Positions 23,759 to 34,221 of a stretch of 64,000 nucleotides of DNA are shown in pieces (position 1 is the first letter of the stretch; every line of letters starts with the position of its first letter). The stretch is from Antedon mediterranea (taxonomy: Eukaryota; Echinodermata; Crinoidea; Comatulida; Antedonidae), in the NCBI RefSeq assembly GCF_964355755.1, contig NC_092679.1, positions 16,420,932-16,484,931 of the forward strand, read 5' to 3'. The position numbers were made by a program, and so were the translations under genes. The notes under the pieces were generated by a model. That model searched no databases and was not told the origin of the DNA. It worked only from the letters and a program-made list of their open reading frames with translations.

Positions 23759-24299
23759 GCTAACACAAATCATTAACTGTAGGTCGCCTACGTTGATTTA
23801 GGCTGTGACAATACAGCGATTATATCGCGCGTGCCAACATATTGTATATTTAGACACAACAAATAACAAAGGTATTTGTAGCACAAAACACAACCAAAAC
23901 AATTATACAATAGAAACATAACAAGTAAACAAATATGTTAAAAAACACAAACAAATTATATTAAATAAACAAAGACAAGGAAGGTGAAAGTATTAGTAAT
24001 ATCTTAGCTTCGAATGGTCTGTCTTCTCTACTCTCTAAAGAGCTTTTTGCACAAATGGTTATTAAATAAAGTTCACAAGAAAAAAATCTACAATGACTAA
24101 GAGAACGTGGAAGATAAGCACTTACTTAGATAAAACTCTTTCAGTATCGCCTATAAGTGCATGCAACTTTTTAATAAGTTCGCCCAGACCATAATTATAC
24201 CAACGTCACTGGGGTGGGTGTCTGTAAAAGAAATAAAATAGAAAAACAAAACCACGTTACTAAAATTTGCGACACCTAAATTCTGTAGTATTTGTCCAT

Positions 24300-24662
24300 A
24301 GTATTTCAAGAACGAATTCTGCTCATTATAATTGTTTTGACTCATTTCCACATCTGTTTTATAACTTGCCTCCAAATGTTAAAAATAGTCTAGTTTTTTC
24401 CCTGTCATCATTTGTATATTCACCTGCTTCAAATACCTGTCTAAACTCAATTAAATGTTATTTTAAACTGTTACACATATACTTGTGTTGCTTTTTCTGT
24501 ATTTAAGTTTATTTCATTTGTACACTTTAAAGTGTCGGAGACTCACTCGATAGTGTTTTGTTTCACTTTTTGACAATCCTGTCTACCCCACTAAAGTTCT
24601 CTGTACCTTGTGACCTGTTAATTTTGTATTATTTATTAAAAGATGAAATAAATGAAATGAAA
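24300..24662 (+). mobile_element. Decayed 3' end of a non-LTR retrotransposon (LINE)
   Basis: The frame reads FYNLPPNVKNS, the common end of LINE reverse transcriptase ORFs, followed by an untranslated part and an AAATAAATGAAATGAA tail at about 24645-24660. The upstream ORF is missing, so this is a 5'-truncated dead copy. Confidence 0.55.
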
Positions 24663-24844
24663 CCATAATGGTTACAACGGTTGTGACTAAATTGAAACTA
24701 CTATTCAATCTAAACATACAATTAAGTTATGATTCCATCCTTAAATTAAATTAAGAACACAAAAATAATTTTTTTTTAATGAAAAAAAATACCTATATAT
24801 AACATTACCCTACTAGGCTATACCATTAGTAAGATGAACTCGTT

Positions 24845-25045
24845 CAAAGTTGCAGGCGATAAACGGAATAACCTACCAACTGAAATTAAATATTCCCCAA
24901 CAATTGCTTCATTCAAAACTAGATATTGATCTCATTTCTTCTCTCACAAAACTAAAAGCTTTCCTTATGCAATACAGGTATTCCTTTACCTGATTGTGTA
25001 ATGCTGTATAAAGATGTTGTTATATAAATGAAATAAATAAATTTA
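24845..25045 (+). mobile_element. Second decayed LINE 3' end
   Basis: Reads RNNLPTEIKYSPTIASFKT, again the typical LINE C-terminus, then a short 3' part ending in AAATGAAATAAATAAA. Same orientation as the relic just upstream. Confidence 0.6.
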
Positions 25046-27284
25046 GGTTTAAAAGGCAAATCACCCATGCATGATCGGGTAGTTTTATTGTGACAAAACT
25101 CATCATGCACACCCATTAGAATAATGTGTATGATACAGCGTAACCAATACTATTAAGAAGCAGGGGAAGGTTTCCTATGAAACGAGCAAAGGAAAATATA
25201 CTTTTCAATACTAAAACCCTATTTAGGGGCGGCTAACTAGTATTGCCATCTCGGCCCCTTAATAGGGGTTCTATTTTATAATAATTAAGTATTTTTTTAT
25301 ATCTCTGATATTTGCTTCTTGTAGAAAACTTGCTTTTTATATTTTAATGCGCCAGAAAACTGAGAAACAACGCAATAAAAAAACAATCATACTCTATTAC
25401 AAGTTGTAAACCAGATTTATAACATAAGCCTACAAACTTTCAATGTAAGACCAATAATAAAGGAACCAGGGACCCCTTCTAAGTAAGAACAATTCCGAAA
25501 TCAAGGCATCCGCTGAGGTTTAGTATTCAGTAATACCAGATTTACATAAGCCAACAGAAAATAAAACAAAGACATCACTCAAAACACTTGTTCGAAAATT
25601 TATGAACAGAATGTCTAAAATCGGATTACCGATTCCTCTACGAGAGAACTGTACGATGAGCACCTAATTTACACTTGAAAATACTAGAGAGACGCAACCT
25701 TGCGAGGGAAAAAAAAGATACCTCGCTAATGACGATCAAATCGGTAACGCAAGTAAATTTGATTATAATGAAAGTCTGGCTGAGCGAATTAACCGCGCGC
25801 TCTAATTACGCAGACGATGAAACGGTCATTTGTTAAAAATGGAAATCGTCAATCGGGCGTAATTCAATTGTTGATTACTGTAATGAAGTAGATGACTGTC
25901 TAAAGAGAAAGCAATATACAACACAAGCTACCTTTTATCGTATTTTATTGTATATTATTCTGTTTACTGTTCAAGTGGAGGATTCTGGTATAAAGCTCCG
26001 TCTACACTATAAAATTTGACAAAAAAAGTGTGATGTGCCCAAATATGATAGTGATATGCCCAAATATGGTACTGATATGACATCATCATTTCTATATACA
26101 TTTTTTGTCACATAAACTTTGATAGTGTAGACAGTGCTTAAGATGTGTTCACTCTTCCCTGCTTAGTATATTAAGTTCATCTTGATTACTTTACGTTTTC
26201 TCCGAATCTCAAATCAATAAAACCATTATTTTGCTCTTATGATAAGACCCACTATAACGCAAACATAACTCACTGATAGTTTTTTATTTATTTAATTAAA
26301 AAAAATTTAGTTTATGCATTTTCCTCTTAACATACAATGGTTTATTTTGGTACTTTTTTCATTCTTACCTTTTACTTGAAATGACTTTGACACATTTAGG
26401 AATGTATTTTTACTTTTTGCCAAACTGTTATCAGGAACTTATTCTCAAAAAATTACTACTGAATACATAATACTTTTAAGAATTGTATTGGTCCACTTAA
26501 AAAACATACATTATACATGCGATCCAAACAATTTATCTTCTTAATAGGGGTTTCTCATGAGTTACCAATAAAGTTGCTTATCGAGCTTATCGAGACCAAC
26601 CACTTTAATTTTAAGTTGCCCTAGCCTACATTCATTTTTGGTTGCCCCGGGACCGAGGGCAACTGATTTTGCGAGCCCAAAGATTGATATTTCCAAAGAA
26701 GGAACAAGGATCTACTGTATTAGTAGTGTATACGGAATAAACTCTATTTTCTATAATGTTGAACGAACATTACGACGTTTGTAACATTATTCCTATAACT
26801 TGTTTGATTCCAATTATTTTCAGGTCAATTAAAAATCAACTACTATTACTATTTATCACAATATAAATTGCTGTTCTTTTTTTAACAGTGTTTTTAAACA
26901 AACAGTTTGACCTTGTCAGAAGTGTTGGCAGACGTACCTACATCTGTCAACGTATCTGCTATTATGTTGTAAGTCAACCAATAGAAGTAGTTTTTTCCAA
27001 ACCGAAACAAGTAGTTATTTTGCTAATAACATGTGTTCTATTCATACTAGAACAGCATGCATTGTATAATCTTGTTGGTATTCCAATAAAACAAATTGAA
27101 TAAGATATAAATGAGCTTAAAATTAATGTCTTTATTGAAATCTGGAATAGAACAATTGAAGTCAGGCGAAGGTGGCACGCGCGACCGACAATGGGTTGAC
27201 AAAAGATTGTTAGCTAACTAACTGAAGAAATTCAAGTCAAGAATCACTGCACTATTGTCTATTTACTATTCACTTTCGAGCAAC
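25046..27284. other. Gene-free region upstream of the homeobox gene
   Basis: AT-rich, with MITE copy 7 (25991-26141) and single TTAATAGGGG words near 25250 and 26540. An open frame at 26888-27103 follows an acceptor-like TTTTTTTAACAG but has no recognisable domain. The region may contain cis-regulatory DNA of the homeobox gene. Confidence 0.45.
25991..26141. mobile_element. TTAAGC-TIR MITE, copy 7
   Basis: TAAAGCTCCGTCTACACTAT and TTGATAGTGTAGACAGTGCT ends, with two internal CCAAATATG(A/G)TAGTGATATG units. Confidence 0.85.
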
Positions 27285-27400
27285 GCGATTGGCTGAGTAA
27301 GTTTTATGATAATCACGTTTAATGTAATCTGATTGGCTATAATCGAGTGAAATAGATTTCTGCAATGAATATAAGATGGCAATATATTAACAGCAAAACA
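27285..27400 (+). promoter_or_regulatory. Candidate promoter of the homeobox gene
   Basis: Two ATTGGCT motifs (reverse CCAAT boxes) sit near 27289 and 27331, and an ATATAAG TATA-like word lies near 27368, about 95 bp before the start codon. The spacing suits a core promoter with a start site near 27400. The evidence is motif only. Confidence 0.4.
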
Positions 27401-27464
27401 CTTTAAATTAGGTTGCTAATTTCATAAGTCACTCTGAAGCACCAATTACTTGAACATCTTCAAC

Positions 27465-29643
27465 ATGTCTTCTATTTCTCAATCTATGTCGCTAGCTTCT
27501 GATCCACTAGGCCTGAATCTACAGGGAACCAAAACAGAAAAATGTGAAGATTTTTCTAGTCTTTATCTCGATTCGAATCAAAGACACGGGATACCAGACA
27601 CACCAGGTAAGCAAAAACGCGACTGAATTGGGTTTTTTTTGTTAGATATTTCAAACAGTTTAAACTGACATCGATCTAATTATCTCTTTATTTTATTTTT
27701 GTAAATTCATTAAAATAATTGAGTGAATAATATAATTTCAAGTTTTGGATAATTTTAAAAATACAAATAAAGTTGAATAGATTTTTTTTTAGATGTTTCA
27801 GATACATACGACCGAACACGCGCTTTAACATTTTCTTTTTTTCTTTAAACCATATTAATTTATCAAACTATATTATTTTTTTGCGCTTATTTTTTTAAAA
27901 GCTCTACAGTCAACTTAAGTTAGATCTATCACCTGAAATATGTACTATTTAACTATTCATTTTATTTCATTTCCTAATTTTTCGGATACATACATACGAC
28001 CGTACTCAAAATCACTAAAATGGTCGTAATATACCATATTTTATAAAACTAAATAATTGTTTGCGCATCTCTTATTTAAACTCTACAATCAACTTAAGTT
28101 AATTCTATCGCTTGATATATGTACTTTGTAACTATTCATTTTATTTAACTATTAAACAAAATGTTCGTAATTGCAATGACCATTCCTTGTTTTCTTTATA
28201 CATTCATAAGTTATCAGCAATCTGTGGTATCTTAATGTATTAGAAATACAATTGAATAGATTTTATAATGTTTAAGTTACATAGACAGTACCCGTAGATA
28301 ACTAAACTCTTCTCTTGTTCCTAACACGATATTGTTATAAAACTAAATTTATTTGTTGTGCATCTCTTTTATCTCTTTATGTAAAACGCTACAGTCCACT
28401 TGATTTAGATCTATCGCTTGTACTGTACTTAAAAAAAAATATTAACATTATTTAACTACTACTATACGGTGTCTTATTGTAGAATTGTTTCTAAATATCA
28501 ATATTCATATTCTTTTTCTACAGAAAATTCGCTCTTCCAAGATTGTTCAGAAGGCGCATTTAAGAAGATGAAACCGACGATAGCATCGGTTCACATGGGA
28601 GCCACATTGCAACCAAACCCTATAACGTGTCCACCAACACCAGCAAGACGACGTCACAGAACCACATTCACACAAGAACAACTCCAGAAACTAGAAACAG
28701 CTTTCAGTAAAAGTCATTATCCAGATATATATGTGAGAGAAGATCTTGCAAAACAGACCAAGTTAAACGAAGCAAGAATTCAGGTAAATATAAGTTACTA
28801 GGCCTTGCTAACATTTGTTTTCACAATGCGTCAGGCGAATATGGGCAGCGCTTGAGTCTAAAAGTATGTTCATGCGTACGGAGCCTGTAATGTCACGGTA
28901 ACTTTTAAAAATATCACGGCAATTTAAAAAAAAAGCCACCGTCGGCAATTTGCTGAGACAGTTTTTGACAGTCTAGTTGCGTAATAAAAACCTCTTAAAC
29001 TTTACTACCAAAAATGGTTATGTACAAAAAGGTATTACAATTCTGAATACTGAAATGAATTATTGGAACGTGTGCAAAATCTTGGTTTTGCAATATTTTT
29101 AAATCTTAATCAAATTAAGACAGCTTCTTCAGATAATGTTAAAAATCTTTAATTGTGCTTCTAAACTTGTATATTGAACATTTTGAACGTAAAACCACAG
29201 TAGGGCCTACTAGGCCTAATAAAATTACGATTATGAACTTCGGTAAAATTACAATTTATTAACTGTTTTGATTTTTATCTCGTCAGGTCTGGTTCCAAAA
29301 TCGCCGAGCTAAATATCGCAAACAAGAGAAACAACTCGCAAAGTCCGTATCTCCAGTGTTACCATCATGCAATGGTATTATGCGCAACTTCTATCCAAGT
29401 AATCAACGTGCGTACCAATATCCACCAATGAACAGCATGGCGCGGTACCCCCAAATGACGTCAAGTACATACGGAACAATGACGCACACGCAATTCCCAT
29501 CAATGAGTTCTAGCTGTAGTGGTATGAGCATGCGTAGTGATGCTCACATCGAAGACGATTGGTATAACAAAAGTTTATCGGCTTTACGCATGAACTCGAC
29601 GCAGTGTAATTTTTCATCATCGATGCTTCAATACCAATCATAG
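27465..29643 (+). CDS. Paired-class (Q50, no paired box) homeobox transcription factor, Prop/Phb-like
   Basis: Three exons, 27465-27606, 28524-28783 and 29287-29643, give 252 aa. The homeodomain is residues 89-148. It starts [13 protein letters not shown] and carries YPDIYVRE typical of the paired class. The third helix reads [14 protein letters not shown], with W48, F49, Q50, N51 and R53. The intron between homeodomain residues 46 and 47 is the classic paired-class position. Lys-Gln-Glu-Lys after the homeodomain and Tyr56 suggest the Prop1/unc-42 group or the related echinoderm Phb genes; this is from remembered family patterns. A C-terminal block [14 protein letters not shown] resembles a degenerate OAR motif. 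The product is a sequence-specific nuclear DNA-binding protein. The ATG was chosen as the only upstream Met that reads in frame to a good donor (CCAG|GTAAGC). Two ATTGG (reverse CCAAT) boxes lie 130-180 bp upstream. AATAAA signals lie at 30422 and 30549. Confidence 0.92.
27780..28440. repeat. Three diverged tandem copies, unit about 200-250 bp, in homeobox intron 1
   Basis: Each copy carries a CTACA(G/A)TC(A/C)ACTT word followed by TCTATC(A/G)C(C/T)T and TGTACT. The first two also share ACATACGACCG. They fill most of the intron. Confidence 0.7.
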
Positions 29644-29667
29644 AACTTAAATTTTACGACACAAATC

Positions 29668-29912
29668 TAAGGATCTGAGCTCCGGAGATCAAAGCGTTTA
29701 TCTGTGGCTGTGACACGATCAGTTCCACGCACCCTAAACGTTTTGATTAGCCAAAGGTTTGGTTAACAGCACCGCGCCGCGGAGAATATGTACAGGCCTA
29801 CTCCAGTAGAACTGTTGGTATTTGTCGCAGCCAGACATAATATCAAAGGACGGTTACGAGTTCCTATCTTGGCAATGCGAGCTCAGCTTCCTGATATTAG
29901 ATTGTATTGTCT
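29668..29912. mobile_element. TIR MITE of the GAGCTC family, copy 1, just after the homeobox stop
   Basis: Shares CTGAGCTCCGGA, ATCAAAG.GTTTATCTGTGG, ATTTGTCGCAGCCAGACAT and GAGCTCAG with 48774-49005. It starts about 25 bp after the homeobox stop codon and so should be part of the 3'UTR. Confidence 0.75.
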
Positions 29913-30890
29913 TTAAAATACCAAAGAACGTTCAGTGAATGTAGGCGTTCGCGCCTCATCGCTGAATTTCCGGGTGTTCGTGTACATTTCGGCATATTAT
30001 GTAACTTGTACAGCATTTGTGTATCAATTTTGTAATTATTAAGTGAAATCAAAGAGCGTATATCTTTGAGGTGCAATATATATTATACATTTCGGTATAT
30101 TTTAAAATGGTGAATACTGTAAAGCTCTGTCTACAATACCAAACTAGTTTGTGATGCGCCTAAATATGGTAGTGATATGCCTAAATATGGTAGTGATATG
30201 CCTAAATATGGTAGTGATATGCCTAAATATGGTAGTGATATGCCTAAATATGGTAGTGATATGCCTAAATATGGTAGTGATATGCCTAAATATGGTAGTG
30301 ATATGCCTAAATATGGTAGTGATATTTACTGTATATTTAAAAATGAAAATAGAAACAAAGACATTATGTTATTTAATATTACCGTATTTATTATGATAAA
30401 TCAACTCGTGTACAAAGTGAAAATAAATTTTAATGACCATAATATATTTGTGTCGAAGTGTCCTGTCAATTAATAATGTTGGCCTTCAATCTTAAAGTAT
30501 GTATCCTCCGCGTACATTATAGGCCTATGTGTGGGTGGTGAATGTGAAAATAAAGAATTGAATTGAATGAAACTTGAAAAAAATCTTGAATCAAACAATC
30601 GAGCACCATTTGCATTCTAAATAGCACCAAAGACCGTCATTGATTTGCAGTTTCATTTTGCAGTTATTTGCTGTACGAGTCACAATAGGAGGACGTCACA
30701 ACTTTTTAACAAAGAGGCAGTGAATGCACCCGATTCCCAGTGCTGTATTTCCACCCTCTCTATTTGGTCTGGTAAATGTCGTGTCTTTCAGCTGTCATCA
30801 AACGGTGCTCATTTTGATCCACTTGATCTGACAAAATGTAACAGCAGCATTCGATCCTCATAAGCGATTAAAGAACTTGAAACTTCGTAT
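29913..30890. other. Homeobox 3' flank and intergenic DNA
   Basis: Holds MITE copy 8, two AATAAA signals (30422 and 30549) and a (GAATT)n-like tail near 30555 that suggests a retroelement end. A GCACCCGATTCCCAGTGCTG word at about 30727 recurs near 61298. No gene is seen. Confidence 0.5.
30119..30330. mobile_element. TTAAGC-TIR MITE, copy 8, with expanded internal minisatellite
   Basis: The left end AAAGCTCTGTCTACAATACC is present and the right TIR is missing. In between, the 21-bp unit ATATGCCTAAATATGGTAGTG is repeated about eight times without visible variation (30155-30325). Confidence 0.9.
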
Positions 30891-30892
30891 AA

Positions 30893-31178
30893 GAAATTGC
30901 ACAGGTTGGTGTATATTTCTAGAAGTTTAAAAAGTACTTTTAGAAAGATCTCTTTCTCAAGTTTGACGTTTCGTTACTATTCTCAGAAATTGCGCAGGCT
31001 GCTGGTGATTATTTCTGGAAGTTTAAAAAGTACTTTTAGAAAGATCTCTATTCTCAAGTTTCATGTTTCGTTACTTTTCTCAGAAATTGCACAAGTTGGT
31101 GTTTATTTCTAGAAGTGTAAGAAGTACTTTTCGAAAGACCTCCATTCTCAAGTTTGATGTTTCGTTACGGTTTTCTTA
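30893..31178. repeat. Three tandem copies, unit about 95 bp, overlapping the TMED 3' end
   Basis: Copies at about 30893-30985, 30986-31082 and 31083-31178 share GAAATTGC, TAAAAAGTACTTTTAGAAAG and TCTCAAGTTT. The last includes the TMED stop codon and the minus-strand poly(A) signal. Confidence 0.85.
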
Positions 31179-31882
31179 TCCGTGAAAAAGTTCCTCATAA
31201 CAACAGTTTGTCCAATTCCAGTCAACAAAATCACAATGGCCACCGCAAACGACCAATTGCTGATACGCCCAAGAAGTTGTTCAGCATAATGGCGCCCTAC
31301 CTGCTCTCGAATTCGATACTGTTTCTGATCTTCAATCATTTCTAATAGATTCTGATAAATCTCCTCTTGATAGGCCTCCAATGCAGTCATTACCGTCTGC
31401 TTACCGTGTCCAATCTTACGAGACAAAGTACTTTCAGTGTCTGGGAGAAACTGGAAGAAAACCGTCTTCTTCGTCATTGTAGAAAACTTATTACTGAAGC
31501 AGAATTGGTACGTTCCTTTCCCGGTGTCGAATGTTACCTCCTGAGTTGTTTCCTTCTGGAAATGGGCAACTGTTTTTCCACCCGGTGACGTAATTATGAC
31601 GTCGACGTCACGGTTTCCACCCGAAACTACCTTAAATTGAAATTGGTAGCGGCTCCCGGATGGAAAGTTTTCGTAGAAGCAGGTTTCCTCGCGTTCGCCG
31701 AGTCTGAAAGTTAAGGCAGACCGAGGAAGCTTGCCGGCTGTGTTGACTTTTTCGTGTTCGTGATCTTCATGATGATCCATTAGGTCAACGGCCATTTTAT
31801 TGACGTCAAATTGCTCGATGTGCTGGCAAGACACAAAAGCCATTAGATGTAAAGATAACACAACCACGAAGATTTTCATCAT
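31148..31882 (-). CDS. TMED (p24 family, gamma-like) cargo receptor, single coding exon
   Basis: An uninterrupted frame encodes about 244 aa with the full p24 layout. There is a signal peptide (MMKIFVVVLSLHLMAF), then a His/Asp/Glu-rich linker, then a GOLD domain that starts RSALTFRLGEREETCFYE and has its second Cys in the GTYQFCFSN strand. A coiled-coil stretch (EEIYQNLLEMIEDQKQYR) and one membrane span (FAVAIVILLTGIGQTVV) follow, with a short cytosolic tail holding FF and KK for COPII/COPI binding (MRNFFTDKKTVTKHQT). Such proteins cycle between ER and Golgi selecting cargo. The gamma-type tail resembles TMED1/5. I chose the ATG at 31880-31882, since 31 in-frame codons above it add a non-signal-like leader. 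The lack of introns is unusual and suggests a retrocopy or intron loss, though an acceptor-like TTTATTTTAG just upstream could end a 5'UTR intron. A poly(A) signal on this strand falls at 31102-31107. Confidence 0.93.
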   Translation of the reverse strand: MMKIFVVVLSLHLMAFVSCQHIEQFDVNKMAVDLMDHHEDHEHEKVNTAGKLPRSALTFRLGEREETCFYENFPSGSRYQFQFKVVSGGNRDVDVIITSPGGKTVAHFQKETTQEVTFDTGKGTYQFCFSNKFSTMTKKTVFFQFLPDTESTLSRKIGHGKQTVMTALEAYQEEIYQNLLEMIEDQKQYRIREQVGRHYAEQLLGRISNWSFAVAIVILLTGIGQTVVMRNFFTDKKTVTKHQT

Positions 31883-32039
31883 AAAAGTTGCCTTTCGTAT
31901 GCTTCCGTACAAGAAGACTATCCGGACACGTAGTAGCCGATTAATTGTGAATAAAATCAAGCTGTCGAAGCACACACTTTAAACCAACTAAAATAAATAA
32001 AATCAATCGCATACATTGTTAACAGTGTAACAGGTTGTC

Positions 32040-32095
32040 GCAATGATATTGGCGGGCTTTGTTCGTCTCGCTAAATTGCAATTGATTGGTTGTCT
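32040..32095 (-). promoter_or_regulatory. Candidate proximal promoter elements of the TMED gene
   Basis: TTGATTGGTTG near 32080-32091 reads as a CCAAT box on the minus strand, and a GGCGGG word lies near 32050. Both are 160-210 bp upstream of the chosen TMED start. Motif evidence only. Confidence 0.3.
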
Positions 32096-32369
32096 GTTTG
32101 TTACGTCACATGTTCATGTGGCAGGTTATTACGTAACTAAAACAGTGTACACAAAAGCTAATCTGGGCTCCAGACGGAGTTTTGTCTTAATATTAGTAAA
32201 AATATAAATATTTTTGCACATATGGCGTTTCATACGTGTATTACTTGAGTTTGTATTTTCAGAAAAAAATCGAAAAAAAAAAAAAGACAATGAATACGGA
32301 CTTGGGGCAAGTCTACACAAACGCATAATTAAATCGTTACATTTACTTAAATGCATGTAAAAGTGAAAT

Positions 32370-32768
32370 AAAAATAAAAACCGTTAAGCAATACTGTTAA
32401 AACCGATATATTTCTTTTATTTACAAAAATGTTTCAAATTGGTATTTATTAGAAAGAAATCTAATGAATTTATTATCGCTTGTTGTGACACGTCATCGCT
32501 TGCAATGTTTTTCTGTAGGCCTATATTAAACAATCAGGGGTGAAATGTATGTTCCAGTAAAGGGAAATTAAAAAAAAAACGTTAAGCAATACTGTTAAAA
32601 CCGAAACACCGTGTTTATATTTCTTTTATTTACAAAAATGTTTCAAATTGGTATTTATTAGAAAGAAATCTAATGAATTTATTATCGGTTGTTTTAACAC
32701 GTCATCGGTTGCAATGTTTTTCTGTAGGCCTATTATACAATCAGGGGGTGAAATGTATGTTCCAGTAT
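32370..32768. repeat. Tandem duplication, unit about 195-200 bp, two copies
   Basis: Both copies share CGTTAAGCAATACTGTTAAA, TACAAAAATGTTTCAAATTG, CGTCATCG(C/G)TTGCAATG and GTGAAATGTATGTTCCAGTA at about 95 percent identity. Confidence 0.9.
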
Positions 32769-34221
32769 ATTAAAAATGTTTAGTTTGTAAAGTAGTAATT
32801 TATTTCTACAACATATTAATATATTTTCTTAAATTCTGCTCAGTTGTTTTCTTAATATATTTCATGCTATAAATTCTATGTAAAACTGATTATAAATCCT
32901 TTCTTGTTTAAATTAAACTAAAATATGTTTCTCGTGCAACTAGCAGTAAAGAGCTAAACAAATTTTAAGCCAGTGTACGCTCATTGTTATTCGGTGAATT
33001 TAAACTCCGCGTGACACTATGAACGCTTATGTGGAGCCATGTTTTGGGTTTCTAAACAATTATGATATCTTAAGCTTAAACTATCAACCTATAGACGAAA
33101 AATAAGTGATGTGCCCATATACAGACACGATGACATCATATGACTACCATATTTGGGCACATCACACTTTTTTTGTCAAACTAGTTTGATAGTGTTTTTT
33201 TATAAACAATTGTAGGCACACACAATCGACCCACTTTTCAAGAGTTGGGTTCACTTGTTTTTAATAGATTTTATGTAAAAATGCTGATATCGCATTTGTT
33301 ACTACTGTATTTAAGACAATTGCGCACTCAAAAGATTGTTTTTCAAACAAAAATATTGGCTGTATGTACTGTGTTTATATTAACTTTAAAAAAAAAATTT
33401 TTTTTCATTAACAAAATTTAGGAAAGACAGTCTCTGCCAATTCCTATAGAAAATCATGACATTATATTGCACAACAATAATTTCCCCGCCACCAATCCCA
33501 CCCACATACTTCTCAACCTCTCCGCTAACTTCTCTGACACCAGCGTTGGAAAGACTGTATTATTATAATACGTCCAAAAACACTGTAGTTGGCCCCACTT
33601 TAGTTTTCCCTACTTTACTTGCCCATGTTTTACTTGCCCATACTTTCTTTGTCATGCATGAACAAACATCTACCAATCATGCTATATTTTAATCTCTTTA
33701 CAGTTTTAAATTGTTAAAATTATAATTATTTTCTTCTGTGCCTCATTTTAAGTCACGTGCAAGGCGATTTTACAGCTCACTATGTCGGTCGGTCGGTAAA
33801 CACTAACTTGAGCACGCGACTGCAGCCACGTATATGGCCTTATTCTTTCTTGTTTTTGTTTGGTGTGCATTGAAACGATGTCACCAACTGCAGTGGCAAT
33901 AATAATGTATGCTGCTACAGTGCTATAGTATATGTCTCTCGACAAAGTAGGTCAGAGTGTTAATAACCCCCTTTTTGTTCTTAAAAAAACTATTATAGTC
34001 TCGCATTATTTCTTTTTAAAAACAAAATATCCGAATAAAATAAAAGCTATGTGAATAAGAGATGTCTTATACCGGCTAAACTGTTCCCGCATGCATATTC
34101 CTATTTATAATATAACATTATAAAGCTGCCCCAGCTTATTCTTTAATATTTGCAATTTCAACACCCCTGTACAAATATCTGGCCAATGACAATGAATAGC
34201 TGCTGTTTTTGTATGTATTTG
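32769..34221. other. TMED to EXOC5 intergenic region
   Basis: AT-rich DNA with MITE copy 9 (33070-33198). A segment at 33772-33842 (TATGTCGGTCGGTCGGTAAA, GCACGCGACTGCAGCCA) recurs at 41935-42010. No gene is recognised. No canonical poly(A) signal for EXOC5 was seen within 200 bp of its stop. Confidence 0.5.
33070..33198. mobile_element. TTAAGC-TIR MITE, copy 9 (degraded)
   Basis: TTAAGCTTAAACTATCAA and CAAACTAGTTTGATAGTGT ends, with the central CACATCACACTTTTTTTGTC. Confidence 0.75.

Larger units (their letters stand above)
21920..24266. other. Gene-free AT-rich region
   Basis: It contains a dispersed repeat at about 22400-22625 (a relative lies near 59200-59480), a MITE at 22875-23040 and a minisatellite at 23548-23758. 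Nothing coding was recognised. Confidence 0.5.

Noticed and set aside
26888-27103. 71-codon frame after an acceptor-like tract
   Set aside because: No domain, no matching donor and no neighbour exon. The hydrophobic stretch alone is not enough.
30151-30473. Overlapping open frames with perfect 7-residue repeats
   Set aside because: They arise from the 21-bp expansion in MITE copy 8, whose length is a multiple of three.
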